Shown here: positions 1-8,865 of the stretch, piece after piece | How the letters are laid out: every line of letters starts with the position of its first letter | Numbering within the stretch: position 1 is the stretch's first letter | NCBI GenBank assembly: GCA_029882395.1 | Contig: JAOUKT010000020.1 | Location: 1-44,964, forward strand | DNA length: 44,964 nt | Source of the DNA: Gammaproteobacteria bacterium | Lineage (GTDB): Bacteria; Pseudomonadota; Gammaproteobacteria; SZUA-229 | Direction of reading: 5' to 3' | Notes under the pieces: model-generated | Seen by the model: only the letters and a program-made list of their open reading frames with translations | Told to the model about the DNA's origin: nothing | The model's database searches: none | Position numbers and translations under genes: made by a program

Positions 1-323
1 TTATCGTTTTTCCAGCTATCAATGGCACGGAACTCTGACTGTGTTAACTCAGGCACATAGAGTGCCACACGGTGTGTAAGTGAGCGCTCTTTAAGCCATT
101 TTAAGCTGGCGACCGCCGGCGTAAAGAGATGTTCAAGATCGGTTTCTATGCCAAAGCGATTCAGTTTGCTGAGTATTTCGGCGCGCGGTTTTGACGATGT
201 ATTGGTGACAAATAAATGAGGAATAGCCTGTTCATTAAGCCAGCGACTGACTTCAGGCGCATCACGAATAACATGATTGCCCTGATAAAAAACGCCATCA
301 AGGTCAAACAGAATCGCTTTCAT
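1..323 (-). CDS. HAD-IIA family phosphatase (partial, runs off left edge)
   Basis: The first 107 or so residues of a HAD-superfamily hydrolase, truncated by the window. It opens MKAILFDLDGVFYQGN, which holds motif I with nucleophile Asp7 and acid/base Asp9 followed by Gly-Val. The stretch FVTNTSSKPR about 40 residues in is the Thr-Asn-(Thr/Ser) motif II of the HAD-IIA (NagD/LHPP-like) branch. Family members remove phosphate from small molecules or phosphohistidine/pyrophosphate in the cytosol; the substrate cannot be told from this fragment. No stop occurs before position 1, so the gene continues leftward. Confidence 0.85.
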   Translation of the reverse strand, partial: MKAILFDLDGVFYQGNHVIRDAPEVSRWLNEQAIPHLFVTNTSSKPRAEILSKLNRFGIETDLEHLFTPAVASLKWLKERSLTHRVALYVPELTQSEFRAIDSWKND

Positions 324-371
324 ATAAATCTAACGACAGGGGCAGTATGCCTGCTGCCCTTTTGTCTGCCA

Positions 372-593
372 TTAGCCGCCCGTGATGTCTACATGCAAAC
401 CGTGTGATTCAATATGACCGATGATAGACGATGGTTTGACAAAGGTTTCATCATATTCGACCAGCATGTCATGCGGCATTTTCGTATGGTATGCCACATT
501 AATAACATGGCTATCTGACATGAGATCCGTTTTTATTTGCTGAAATATTTTTTCGTTGAGCGTTTCGTTGATATAGAGATTGACTGAATGCAT
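372..593 (-). CDS. small HMA-fold-like protein without CxxC
   Basis: 73 residues with an alternating strand-helix pattern (beta-alpha-beta-beta-alpha-beta) like heavy-metal-associated domains, but lacking the metal-binding CxxC. The end, PSSIIGHIESHGLHVDITGG, resembles the second helix and last strand of that fold. The start is well supported: AGGAGG lies 7 nt upstream of the ATG. It sits 48 bp from the HAD gene on the same strand and may be cotranscribed. A 7-bp inverted repeat lies just upstream. Function is unknown; the fold call is by pattern only. Confidence 0.6.
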   Translation of the reverse strand: MHSVNLYINETLNEKIFQQIKTDLMSDSHVINVAYHTKMPHDMLVEYDETFVKPSSIIGHIESHGLHVDITGG

Positions 594-608
594 TGACTGC
601 CTCCTGCT

Positions 609-633
609 ATAACATTTGACAATACTGTTATAA
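609..633. promoter_or_regulatory. inverted repeat TATAACA-N11-TGTTATA
   Basis: A perfect 7-bp inverted repeat 16 bp upstream of the small HMA-like gene. Placement and symmetry fit an operator, but no regulator is identifiable and the sequence is AT-rich, so chance is possible. Confidence 0.3.
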
Positions 634-688
634 CCTTATTGAGAGCGGACACAAATCAAAATAATTAATCAGGAAAATTGAATAGGAT

Positions 689-713
689 TATTGGCCGATG
701 TCAGCGGCCAATA
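689..713 (-). terminator. hairpin downstream of aroG
   Basis: A 9-bp stem (TATTGGCCG / CGGCCAATA) with a 7-nt loop lies 15 nt after the aroG stop. No clean T-run follows on the minus strand; ATTTT follows on the plus strand. It is probably a terminator or 3' stabilising hairpin. Confidence 0.5.
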
Positions 714-727
714 TTTTAAGGCCGGTA

Positions 728-1789
728 TTACAAATTCTTTTTACGCCGCTCTCTGACAGCAGACGCTAACTCATCGAGCATGTCGACACTGGCATCCCAG
801 CCGACACAGGCATCAGTAATGCTTTTGCCATAAACCAGACACTCGTCATCGATATTTTGGCGGCCTTCAACCAGATGCGACTCGATCATTAAACCAAAGA
901 TACGCTGATCACCTGCCGCGATTTGATTGGCGAGATCATGACACACTTCAATCTGTTTTTTATAGTCTTTATTGCTATTGGCATGCGAGCAGTCAACCAT
1001 GATCCTGGCCGCCTGGTGATTATTCTCCAGCTCGGCTGCCGCGTGATTAATGCTGGCTGCATCATAGTTTGGTTGGCCATTGCCGCCTCTTAAGATGATA
1101 TGGCAGTCTTCGTTTCCTTTGGTTGAAAAGATCGCCGAATGTCCCTGTTTAGTCAGTGACATGAATACATGAGGGCGCGAAGCGGCATGAATAGCATCGA
1201 TAGCAATGCCCAGACCACCATTGGTGCTGTTTTTAAAACCGACTGCACAGGATAGCCCGGAGGCCAGCTCGCGGTGACCCTGACTTTCGGTGGTTCGGGC
1301 ACCAATTGCGCCCCAGCTAATCAGGTCAGCAATGTATTGCGGGCTGATCAAATCCAGAAACTCGGTTGCCGCAGGCACACCCATTTCAGCCAGGTCAATT
1401 AATAAATGCCGCCCCAGTCTCAGGCCTTCGTTGATTTTAAAGCTGTTGTCCAGATGCGGGTCATTGATAAGCCCTTTCCAGCCGACTGTTGTGCGCGGCT
1501 TTTCAAAGTAAAAGCGCATCACTATGCAGAGGTCTTTTGAATATTCGCTGATTTTTTCTTTCAGCAAGCGGGCATATTCACGGCCGGCTTCCGGGTCATG
1601 TATAGAACAGGGGCCGATAATCACTAATAGACGGTCATCCTCTTTGTTTAGAATCTGATGAATCTGGTTGCGGGTAGAAAAAATCAGCTCTGCAGCCTGA
1701 TCAGACACCGGAAACTCTTTATGCAGTTCTTCAGGAGGAAGAACTTCCTGAATACCCGTAATACGTAAATCGTCAGTTTTATACTTCAT
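728..1789 (-). CDS. aroG: DAHP synthase, class I (AroG-type)
   Basis: 3-deoxy-D-arabino-heptulosonate-7-phosphate synthase condenses phosphoenolpyruvate with erythrose 4-phosphate, the first step of the shikimate pathway. At 353 residues it has the usual length. The N-terminus MKYKTDDLRI and the whole chain follow E. coli AroG. GPCSIHDP (59-66) carries metal-ligand Cys61; FEKPRTTVGWKGLINDP (95-111) binds PEP; GARTTESQGHRELASGL and the SHANS motif are intact, as are the C-terminal YGKSITDAC residues. It is closer to AroG than to AroH in the N-terminal regulatory segment, so phenylalanine feedback is plausible but not shown. It stands alone on the minus strand with a hairpin downstream. Confidence 0.95.
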   Translation of the reverse strand: MKYKTDDLRITGIQEVLPPEELHKEFPVSDQAAELIFSTRNQIHQILNKEDDRLLVIIGPCSIHDPEAGREYARLLKEKISEYSKDLCIVMRFYFEKPRTTVGWKGLINDPHLDNSFKINEGLRLGRHLLIDLAEMGVPAATEFLDLISPQYIADLISWGAIGARTTESQGHRELASGLSCAVGFKNSTNGGLGIAIDAIHAASRPHVFMSLTKQGHSAIFSTKGNEDCHIILRGGNGQPNYDAASINHAAAELENNHQAARIMVDCSHANSNKDYKKQIEVCHDLANQIAAGDQRIFGLMIESHLVEGRQNIDDECLVYGKSITDACVGWDASVDMLDELASAVRERRKKNL

Positions 1790-1877
1790 TTGCTGGAAAA
1801 TGGCCTAAAATTTGCTGAAACATTGGTTTAATGGCCGCATTATATACCATAAATTTAAACAAGTGGACGCCGGTTTT

Positions 1878-2582
1878 TCAAATTCGATCGAGCCCCAGAA
1901 GTGGCAAGATCTCGTATAAAGTCTGCAGGCTATGATCCGGCTTGAATGATTCGTGAGGCCATTGCATCGCCTGACGATTGAGCCAAATATTTGTCATGCC
2001 CGCTGCCCGTGAAGCCTCTATATCGTCAACGGGATGGTCGCCAATAAAAAGCACCTCATCGGCCGACACAGCAGCCGTTTTTACAAGCGCCATAAACATG
2101 GTGGCATCGGGTTTAGCCGCACCGGCCGTTTCTGCCGCAAAGGCATAATCAAATAAATGCCCGAGCGAGGTTCTGTGGATATCCGCATTGCCGTTTGTGA
2201 TCGAGGCAAGATGGTATTTTTCTTTCAGGCAGCTGAGTACCGGCTCCACATCTGCATAAAACTCAACTTCCTGCCGGGCCTTATAAAACACATCAAACGC
2301 GTCATCCACCCAGCCTGAATCATCATTAAACTCAGCACACAGTGCTCTTAAAGAGGCTTTGCGCAGTTCCGTAAGGTTGTGTTTGATGTCAGCACGCTGG
2401 CTCGCCAGAGCCAGGCGCTTGAGACGCAGGTCTTCTAAACTATATCGCCGAGTAATAGCCGGCTTGTGAAGACACAGCCACTGGTAGAGGCGGTTTTCTG
2501 CTTTGATGATGGTTGGCATACAGGGCCAGAGAGTATCATCCAGATCAAAGCAAATCAGTTTGATCTTATTATAGCCGCTCAT
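1878..2582 (-). CDS. HAD-IA phosphatase, YigB-like
   Basis: A HAD hydrolase of about 234 residues. The chosen start is the ATG giving MSGYNKIKLICFDLDDTLWP; a longer in-frame start at 2633 would overlap the upstream SPOR gene by 41 nt and adds a poorly conserved head. Motif I is DLDDTL (Asp13, Asp15), motif II is SITNGN, and motif IV is FIGDHPVDDI. The long helical cap and the ITNGN motif resemble E. coli YigB, an FMN phosphatase, so riboflavin-pathway dephosphorylation is possible. It begins 10 nt after the SPOR gene and is probably the last gene of a three-gene unit. Confidence 0.82.
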   Translation of the reverse strand: MSGYNKIKLICFDLDDTLWPCMPTIIKAENRLYQWLCLHKPAITRRYSLEDLRLKRLALASQRADIKHNLTELRKASLRALCAEFNDDSGWVDDAFDVFYKARQEVEFYADVEPVLSCLKEKYHLASITNGNADIHRTSLGHLFDYAFAAETAGAAKPDATMFMALVKTAAVSADEVLFIGDHPVDDIEASRAAGMTNIWLNRQAMQWPHESFKPDHSLQTLYEILPLLGLDRI

Positions 2583-2592
2583 CTTTAGTCTC

Positions 2593-3141
2593 TTATTGGC
2601 TGACAATGAAAGCCTGCGCATTAAATGCCGCATTATATTTCATTAATGCCGTCTCGGCTTGCTGCCGGGTCAGGTATTGTCCAAACCTGACATCATAGCG
2701 GGCCTGCTGTTTGAGGTTATTTCTGCGGGCGATGAACACGTGAGAGTATTGTTTTAAGAGTTTCTGCTTCAGCCGTTGTGCATTTTCTATGTTTTTAAAC
2801 ATCGAAACCTGAACACTAAAATATTTGCTGTTATTCGGCCGGCCCTCTGTCGCATGGTCAGCTGTGTTTTGTTCCGGTACAGCCTTATCAAGGCTGATCA
2901 CTTTTTTATATTTCTTAGCCTTAATCTCATCAGGCAAATCCACATCGACATATTCACCAGGCTCATGACGCTGGTAAGGCCGTGGTTCCATCGCCGGTTG
3001 CAGGTGGTTTTTTTTGTCTGGTATCGGCAGTCTTATCTCATCTTTTATATTTAACTCGGATGAAAAAAGCGAACTGTGATAAAAGGAGAACATAATGCAG
3101 AGTCCAGCCGACAGCGAGATGATTTTAGTTTCTAAACGCAT
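2593..3141 (-). CDS. exported SPOR-domain protein
   Basis: 182 residues. An N-terminal hydrophobic segment (about 8-28) is a signal peptide or anchor. A low-complexity, proline- and lysine-rich linker follows, then a C-terminal SPOR domain from about residue 107 (YFSVQVSMFKNIENAQRLK) to the end. SPOR domains bind denuded glycan strands at the septum. The gene starts 3 nt after the stop of the coiled-coil gene, so the two are translationally linked. Together they suggest an envelope or division role. SPOR family membership is seen from the pattern; the partner relation is inferred. Confidence 0.8.
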   Translation of the reverse strand: MRLETKIISLSAGLCIMFSFYHSSLFSSELNIKDEIRLPIPDKKNHLQPAMEPRPYQRHEPGEYVDVDLPDEIKAKKYKKVISLDKAVPEQNTADHATEGRPNNSKYFSVQVSMFKNIENAQRLKQKLLKQYSHVFIARRNNLKQQARYDVRFGQYLTRQQAETALMKYNAAFNAQAFIVSQ

Positions 3142-3144
3142 TGA

Positions 3145-4107
3145 TTACGTATGTGTAACGAGCTCTTTAATTTGCTGGCGTAGAAAATTATTTTCATCTT
3201 CTAAAATAATGACCACGTGCTCTGTTTCTTTAAGCTGAGCGGTTACCCAGTCGGTTTCTTTTACCAGTTGTTTTTTTTCTTCAAGTTCCAGTGACAGGTT
3301 ACCCACAATATCATTTAATTCAGAAACCCTGCTATTTTGTCTGGTTAACACCTTAGACATATCGACTTTTTCATTATGCAGATTACGCTCCAGCTGACTA
3401 AGCAGGTTTTGATTAACGGACATATCCACGCGCACGGGTGCATTCATCATTTGACTATATTCTTCTTGCATTAACATTAAACGGCGGGCAAGTTCATCTC
3501 TTTCTGAACCCAAAAGAATGACCATATGTGACAATTCTGCCGAATCATTCTTTTCAGCGTATTTTTTGATAAGCTCGATCACGCTGTCATTTTGTTCCAT
3601 CAAAGCATTTGCGTTGACTTTATATTTCTCCAGTTGTTCATTGCTATCAACAGCTTCAGCGGAGGCTTTGCCAGCGCCTGACAAGTCATTTTCAATGTCA
3701 GAAAACAACTCGTCGGGCTCAGCTTCCTGATGATAAACAAACTCTATGCTCGAACGGTATAACTGCCAAAAGCGAGCCGTATCCCCTTTTGCCTCGAACA
3801 TCGCTTTTTGCTCTGCATTCAGGTGCTTGAGCCGGTATTCATACATATTGATTGATTCAAGATCGTCTGGCTGGTTTTCGTTAAGATCATTCAAGTGAGC
3901 CAGGGTTTCTGACAATTCGCGGTTAATAAACTGGAGATAAATTTCGAAAGGATCAATTTCCTCTGCTATTTCGACCGCAGCGGGCTCAGCGAGAGCCAGT
4001 AATTCTTTTTTCTTTTTAGATAAACGCCAGTGAAGAAAAATAACCCATACCACGAGCAGGAGAATAATTTCAGATAAAAGAGCATAACTAAAAAAACTTA
4101 CATCCAT
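3145..4107 (-). CDS. membrane-anchored coiled-coil protein, unknown
   Basis: 320 residues. One transmembrane helix (about 8-28, with IILLLVVWVIFLHW) is followed by a basic stop-transfer stretch (RLSKKKK), so the bulk is cytoplasmic. The rest is highly charged and heptad-rich, with likely coiled coils at about 45-110, 145-215 and 225-318. I recognise no catalytic domain. It is the first gene of the unit with the SPOR protein and the HAD phosphatase. The topology resembles cell-division or polarity scaffolds such as ZipA-, EzrA- or Smc-like proteins, without detectable homology by eye. Confidence 0.75.
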   Translation of the reverse strand: MDVSFFSYALLSEIILLLVVWVIFLHWRLSKKKKELLALAEPAAVEIAEEIDPFEIYLQFINRELSETLAHLNDLNENQPDDLESINMYEYRLKHLNAEQKAMFEAKGDTARFWQLYRSSIEFVYHQEAEPDELFSDIENDLSGAGKASAEAVDSNEQLEKYKVNANALMEQNDSVIELIKKYAEKNDSAELSHMVILLGSERDELARRLMLMQEEYSQMMNAPVRVDMSVNQNLLSQLERNLHNEKVDMSKVLTRQNSRVSELNDIVGNLSLELEEKKQLVKETDWVTAQLKETEHVVIILEDENNFLRQQIKELVTHT

Positions 4108-4169
4108 AGTATTAAAACCATCTTTTTATTTTTCTAAACGGCTGTAAAGCCTGACTTAAAAATCAAGAG

Positions 4170-4868
4170 TCACCAGGGAATAATCGTAGCATCAATATCA
4201 TAAAACGCACCCGTATCCTGCAGCGTGCTTGTTTCAACAATGTTAAAAATAGCAGAAACTGACTGCTGCGCATCTATTTCAGCATTAGGGCCACCCATAT
4301 CCGTCTTTACCCATCCCGGGTGCACAGCTAAAACGGTAATATTCCGGGCTTTCAAATCCACTGAAAGACTCTTTATGACCGCATTCAGCGCCGCTTTTGT
4401 CGAACGGTAAATGTAACTGCCGCCCGATCTATTATCAGCCATGCTCGCCATCTTGCTGCTTAGTGTGACAATCTTTTTTTCTGTTGCGGCTTCAAGATTA
4501 TTGACAAAAGCTTCTGCCATTTTCATCGGCCCGATCGTATTAATCTGAAAGCTCTTTAGCCAGTCATGATCATCTGTTTTACCAAACTGATGATGCATAG
4601 AACCGTATACCCCTGCATTATTGATTAACCAGTCTAGCGGCGTATTGCGCAATTCGTAGGCCAGTGCCTGGATCTGGGCTGTTTCCGCAATATCCAGTAC
4701 GTGAATGCTTACCTGTCCAGGTGTCAGCGAAGCGACGTTAATCAGTGCGTCTGCACCACCAGGATGGCGACAGCAGGCATACACCCGCCAGCCATTTTTT
4801 ACAGCCTGTTTGACCATTTGCAAACCAATGCCACGGTTTGCGCCGGTTATGAGTACTGATCTTGACAT
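4170..4868 (-). CDS. SDR-family oxidoreductase (C-factor-like)
   Basis: A short-chain dehydrogenase/reductase of 232 residues. TGANRGIG near residue 8 is the dinucleotide-binding glycine motif; NNAG, a serine in VTLSSKMAS, and YRSTK (YxxxK) complete the catalytic set. Extra spacing and the VHPGWVKTDMGG segment resemble the CsgA/C-factor subgroup. A GTG one codon earlier is possible, but the ATG at 4868 has AGGGA 6 nt upstream. It follows the DUF2135 gene by 22 bp and pepN is next, so a pepN-DUF2135-SDR operon is likely. The substrate is unknown. Confidence 0.88.
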   Translation of the reverse strand: MSRSVLITGANRGIGLQMVKQAVKNGWRVYACCRHPGGADALINVASLTPGQVSIHVLDIAETAQIQALAYELRNTPLDWLINNAGVYGSMHHQFGKTDDHDWLKSFQINTIGPMKMAEAFVNNLEAATEKKIVTLSSKMASMADNRSGGSYIYRSTKAALNAVIKSLSVDLKARNITVLAVHPGWVKTDMGGPNAEIDAQQSVSAIFNIVETSTLQDTGAFYDIDATIIPW

Positions 4869-4890
4869 CACATTTCCCTAAAGAATAGCC

Positions 4891-5670
4891 TTACCAGCCG
4901 GGTAAATAGGCATTTTGGTTTAAAGCCGGCTTTGTATCGAGCAGCTGGATGTTAGCATTTGATATTGTAAGCACGTCCAGTGTCGTCTTATTTGTTACCG
5001 GCAACGGAATAACCCGCTCAAGCCGGTTACCGACATACACTAATAATTTGGCTGTTTCATCGATATCCGCGTCGGCCGAATAATTGACCACTGTGATTTT
5101 ATATTGCTGATCTTTTGTTACATTATTCAGTGTAATCGTTTCCGGGCCAAAACCGGACTGTTCATCCTGGTCTAAGGTGGCCTCACCCCCGGCACGCATG
5201 TCTCTGTAGGAGACATGAAAACCATTGCCCTGAAGATGCAAATCGAGATCCTGAGGTTGCTCACTCCACTGCAATATAAAGCGCATGCTGTTGCCGGCAA
5301 GTGACGGGCTCAGCAGCAGGCGCTTGTTTAAAACGGTACCGGCAGCCACTTTTAGCTGTGTTTCGATGGTTGTATAACCTTCTTTTGATACCTTCATTGG
5401 CATTTCGAGATTATCTGCCTGTAAAAATGGCGCCATGGGTAAAGTGACATAGCCCTTAGAGTCGGTCTTATAAACCAGTTTTCCCAGCTGCACGGTTACA
5501 GCCTCTATCACTTCACAGTTAACAGCATCTTTAAATGACAGAATTAATTTATCATCAAGTTCAGAAAAATTTTCAATTTCTCTGTATTCTTTTTTATCCC
5601 AGCATGCTGCCTGAGCTAAGGGTGCCGCGACAACAATGGCAAACAAAACAGCCACTCTGATTAACTTCAT
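4891..5670 (-). CDS. secreted DUF2135 (YfaP-like) protein
   Basis: 259 residues with a clear signal peptide ending AAPLAQA before ACWDKK. A middle part (about 45-125) looks like an Ig/carboxypeptidase-regulatory-like sandwich. The C-terminal half contains FILQWSEQPQDLDLHL at about 131-146, the hallmark of DUF2135/YfaP domains, followed by the acidic DQDEQSGFGPE segment typical of that family and resembling a calcium or metal site. It starts 20 nt after pepN. The function of the family is not established. Assignment rests on the LxWxxxPxDLDLHL pattern. Confidence 0.75.
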   Translation of the reverse strand: MKLIRVAVLFAIVVAAPLAQAACWDKKEYREIENFSELDDKLILSFKDAVNCEVIEAVTVQLGKLVYKTDSKGYVTLPMAPFLQADNLEMPMKVSKEGYTTIETQLKVAAGTVLNKRLLLSPSLAGNSMRFILQWSEQPQDLDLHLQGNGFHVSYRDMRAGGEATLDQDEQSGFGPETITLNNVTKDQQYKITVVNYSADADIDETAKLLVYVGNRLERVIPLPVTNKTTLDVLTISNANIQLLDTKPALNQNAYLPGW

Positions 5671-5690
5671 TTTTTATATCCTTTTATTAT

Positions 5691-8339
5691 TCATTCTTGC
5701 AAACTCTTACTCACTACTTCATAGACATCTTTAGCTATATTTTCCAGTGCCGCGATGCGTTTCAGCTCTGTTTTCATTAGATTCTGTCGTTTTTCATCAT
5801 ATCTCTGCCAGCGACTCAGTGGTAATAACATTCGTGCGGCAATCTGGGGGTTGAGCTGGTTGAGTTCAATCACCAGATCTGCCAGCATCTGATAGGCCTT
5901 AGCCGACAGATCATGAAAACACACAGCATTTAGCTGGCTCATTGCCGCATACAATGAACGCACCCGGTTTGGATTACTCAGATCAAAATCAACATGTGTT
6001 CTCAGTTGCAGGATCTCTTCGAGACTGTACTCCAGAGCCGCCGTTGCCTGAACCGTGAACCACTTATCGAGTACCAGCGCATCATTTTTCCATTGCTGGT
6101 AAAAATCTTCAATAATTGACTGACGTTGTTCACAGGGATGATGACAAATGGCTCTAAAGGCCGCCATCCGGTCGGTCATATTGCTGGCTGTCTGATATTG
6201 CAAAACCGCCATCTGATGATTTTCAGGCAAACACATCAGATACGTCAGGCAGACATTTTTTAAACTGCGCTGCCCCATCGCCTCAGCTGTTAATGCGTAT
6301 TCAGCATTCTGATTCTGCTGATAAACGGTTTTTAATTCCGCGCTTAATGCACCAGCCAGCTCAGCCCGCATAAACTCCCTGACAACATGGATAGCATCAA
6401 CATCAATCACCTCCATCATCTCCGCCAGATAATCTTCTGATGGCAAGGTTAATGCCCTGGCAGCTAACGCTTTATCGATTGCAGCGTCATTCAGAATATT
6501 GCGACAGGCATCAATTAAACTGCCCGCCAAACTCAATGATGCGCCAGCCTGCTGCTTTGATATCAGCTCCAGCATAATATTCACGGCCAGGCGCTGGCCT
6601 GCATCCCAGCGATTAAAGTCGTCAACATCATTCGCCATTAAGAACGCCAGCTGTTCATCCGTCTGCTTCATTGCCAGCTTTACAGGTGCTGAGAAATTCC
6701 TTAATAAGGATACCACCGGTTTTTCAGCGACCTGTTCAAAAACAAATGTCTGCTCTTTCTCAGTGATCAGCAAAACGGTTTCGGTTCCCTGCCCAGTTTT
6801 ACCATCGAATTTTAAAGCCAGGCTCTGGCCATCCGCTGCGATTAAGCCCATGCGTACCGGGATCACAAACGCTTCTTTTATTTCCTGTCCGGCGGTTGCT
6901 GCACAATCCTGCTTAAACAACAATTTATACTGCTGTTTTTCTGCATCATACGATTCAAGCACCGTCAGTACCGGCGTGCCGGCCTGATGATACCAGCGCT
7001 TAAACTGGTTCAGGTCAACTGTATTGTCTTCACTGCTATTAGCGTCTTGCATGGCCGCGACGAAATCATCTGTTGTCACGGCCTGGCCATCATGTCGCTG
7101 GAAATACAAATCCATGCCTTTGCGAAAACCATCCGTACCTAACAAGGTATGGAGCATGCGAATCACTTCTGCACCTTTGTTATAAACGGTGACGGTATAG
7201 AAGTTATTGATTTCAACATAAGTTGATGGCTGTATCGGATGCGACATCGGCCCTGCATCTTCGGCAAACTGACGGGTGCGCAAGACATTGACTTCATCAA
7301 TGCGTTTGGCAGCATGCGATAACATGTCGCCACTGAACTGCTGGTCACGGAAAACAGTTAATCCCTCTTTAAGGGTTAACTGAAACCAGTCTCGACAGGT
7401 GACACGGTTACCGGTCCAGTTATGAAAGTATTCATGACCGATCACACCTTCTATGTGTTCATAATCCACATCAGTGGCCGTATCCTGACTGGCAAGAACA
7501 AACTTCGAATTGAAAACATTGAGGCCTTTATTTTCCATTGCGCCCATATTGAAATCATCGACAGCCACAATCATATAAATATCCAGATCGTATTCACGAC
7601 CGAAGACTTCTTCATCCCAGCGCATCGCATTTTTTAATGAGCGCATGGCGTGATCACATTTATCGGTATTATGCGCTTCAACAAAAATTTTTAATGCGAC
7701 CTCACGGCCTGACTGGGTGATGAAACTGTCTTCAATACAGGCAAGGTCACCTGCCACCAGTGCAAATAAATAAGCCGGCTTTTTAAATGGGTCTTGCCAG
7801 CTTATCCAGTGCTGATTGTTTTCAAGCTCACCCGAGTCGACGGCATTACCATTCGATAGCATGACGGGGTATTTTGTTTTATCGGCAATAATGGTCGTAC
7901 GGTACGTTGCCATGACATCTGGGCGGTCAAGGAAATAAGTGATTTTTCGAAAGCCCTCGGCCTCACACTGGGTGCAGAAATTACCGCTGGACTGATACAA
8001 ACCCTCAAGTGAGGTGTTCAGTTGTGGTTTGATGATGGTTTCTACCGACAAGACAAACTCAGCCGGCAGCTCAGCAATGCTTAAAGACTGATCATCAACA
8101 CTGTACTGGGTATCCGTTAAGGCGATGCCATCGAGGCGTATGGCCTGCAGCTGCAAGCCTTCGCCCTGTAAAATCAGTGCGCTGTCAGGCGCTGCGTTTT
8201 GACGCCGGCGAAACTGAATATTTGACTCAACATGGGTTTCGTCTTCACCCAGATTAAAGCGCAAATCAACATGTTCAATCCAGTAATCGGGTTGCTGATA
8301 TTCACTGAGATAAATTGTATTTGGGTTTGCGTCTTTCAT
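5691..8339 (-). CDS. pepN: aminopeptidase N
   Basis: An M1-family zinc aminopeptidase of 882 residues, close to E. coli PepN (870). It removes N-terminal residues from peptides in the cytosol. GAMEN is at 266-270; the zinc site HEYFH is at 302-306 (His302, Glu303, His306) with the third ligand Glu325 in LTLKEGLTV. The C-terminal alpha-helical repeat region characteristic of the bacterial PepN subgroup is full length. The start has AAGG 9-12 nt upstream. It is the first gene of a probable operon with the DUF2135 and SDR genes. Confidence 0.96.
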   Translation of the reverse strand: MKDANPNTIYLSEYQQPDYWIEHVDLRFNLGEDETHVESNIQFRRRQNAAPDSALILQGEGLQLQAIRLDGIALTDTQYSVDDQSLSIAELPAEFVLSVETIIKPQLNTSLEGLYQSSGNFCTQCEAEGFRKITYFLDRPDVMATYRTTIIADKTKYPVMLSNGNAVDSGELENNQHWISWQDPFKKPAYLFALVAGDLACIEDSFITQSGREVALKIFVEAHNTDKCDHAMRSLKNAMRWDEEVFGREYDLDIYMIVAVDDFNMGAMENKGLNVFNSKFVLASQDTATDVDYEHIEGVIGHEYFHNWTGNRVTCRDWFQLTLKEGLTVFRDQQFSGDMLSHAAKRIDEVNVLRTRQFAEDAGPMSHPIQPSTYVEINNFYTVTVYNKGAEVIRMLHTLLGTDGFRKGMDLYFQRHDGQAVTTDDFVAAMQDANSSEDNTVDLNQFKRWYHQAGTPVLTVLESYDAEKQQYKLLFKQDCAATAGQEIKEAFVIPVRMGLIAADGQSLALKFDGKTGQGTETVLLITEKEQTFVFEQVAEKPVVSLLRNFSAPVKLAMKQTDEQLAFLMANDVDDFNRWDAGQRLAVNIMLELISKQQAGASLSLAGSLIDACRNILNDAAIDKALAARALTLPSEDYLAEMMEVIDVDAIHVVREFMRAELAGALSAELKTVYQQNQNAEYALTAEAMGQRSLKNVCLTYLMCLPENHQMAVLQYQTASNMTDRMAAFRAICHHPCEQRQSIIEDFYQQWKNDALVLDKWFTVQATAALEYSLEEILQLRTHVDFDLSNPNRVRSLYAAMSQLNAVCFHDLSAKAYQMLADLVIELNQLNPQIAARMLLPLSRWQRYDEKRQNLMKTELKRIAALENIAKDVYEVVSKSLQE

Positions 8340-8509
8340 GCCAGGCTACCTTACGGGGAGAGATTTGTATCAAACCCGAACTGTAGCAATAAACGCTTTA
8401 AAGGATAACCCCCGAAGGGAAAGAAATACAAACTGGATGTGTTTAATCGATATTGTCGATAACAGCCTGATGCTGCATCGTGTCACTGAAGTCGAGCCAT
8501 TTGTAAAAA

Positions 8510-8586
8510 TGGCGGAGCGGACGGGACTCGAACCCGCGACCCCCGGCGTGACAGGCCGGTATTCTAACCAACTGAACTACCGCTCC
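8510..8586 (-). tRNA. tRNA-Asp(GTC)
   Basis: 77 nt including an encoded CCA. The acceptor stem is GGAGCGG / CCGCTCC, the anticodon loop CTGTCAC gives anticodon GTC, and the T arm has GGTTCGAGTCC. It lies 6 nt downstream of tRNA-Val, so one precursor transcript is expected. Confidence 0.97.
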
Positions 8587-8592
8587 GTTTCT

Positions 8593-8668
8593 TGGTGGGT
8601 GGTGAGGGAGTCGAACCCCCGACATTCGCCTTGTAAGGGCGACGCTCTACCAGCTGAGCTAACCACCC
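8593..8668 (-). tRNA. tRNA-Val(TAC)
   Basis: 76 nt including an encoded CCA. The acceptor stem is GGGTGGT / ACCACCC, the anticodon loop CTTACAA gives TAC, and the T arm has GGTTCGACTCC. It is first in a Val-Asp tRNA pair. Confidence 0.97.
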
Positions 8669-8686
8669 CGATAGAAGGTGCAGAAT

Positions 8687-8713
8687 AATATAGAGTTTCG
8701 CTAATGTTAGCAA
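8687..8713 (-). promoter_or_regulatory. candidate promoter of the tRNA-Val/Asp unit
   Basis: TATATT (8692-8687) lies about 19 bp upstream of the tRNA-Val 5' end. TTGCTA or the overlapping TTGATT can serve as a -35 with 15- or 19-bp spacing, neither ideal. Confidence 0.4.
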
Positions 8714-8865
8714 TCAATATTTAATGTTTTTTTAATATTTATTTAATTCAGTGATTTACAGGCCGTTTGTGGTGGTTTTTTGTACGAAATCATCCTTATT
8801 ACTATCAATCAGGCTCAATTGTAATGCTAGCCGGGCAACAACTTTGGCTTTCACTTTTCAAAAAC

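Noticed and set aside
8338..8688. 116-codon open frame covering the tRNA-Val/tRNA-Asp pair
   Set aside because: It is the translation of two tRNA genes on the opposite strand; phrases such as SNQLNYRSVS are typical tRNA-shadow peptides.
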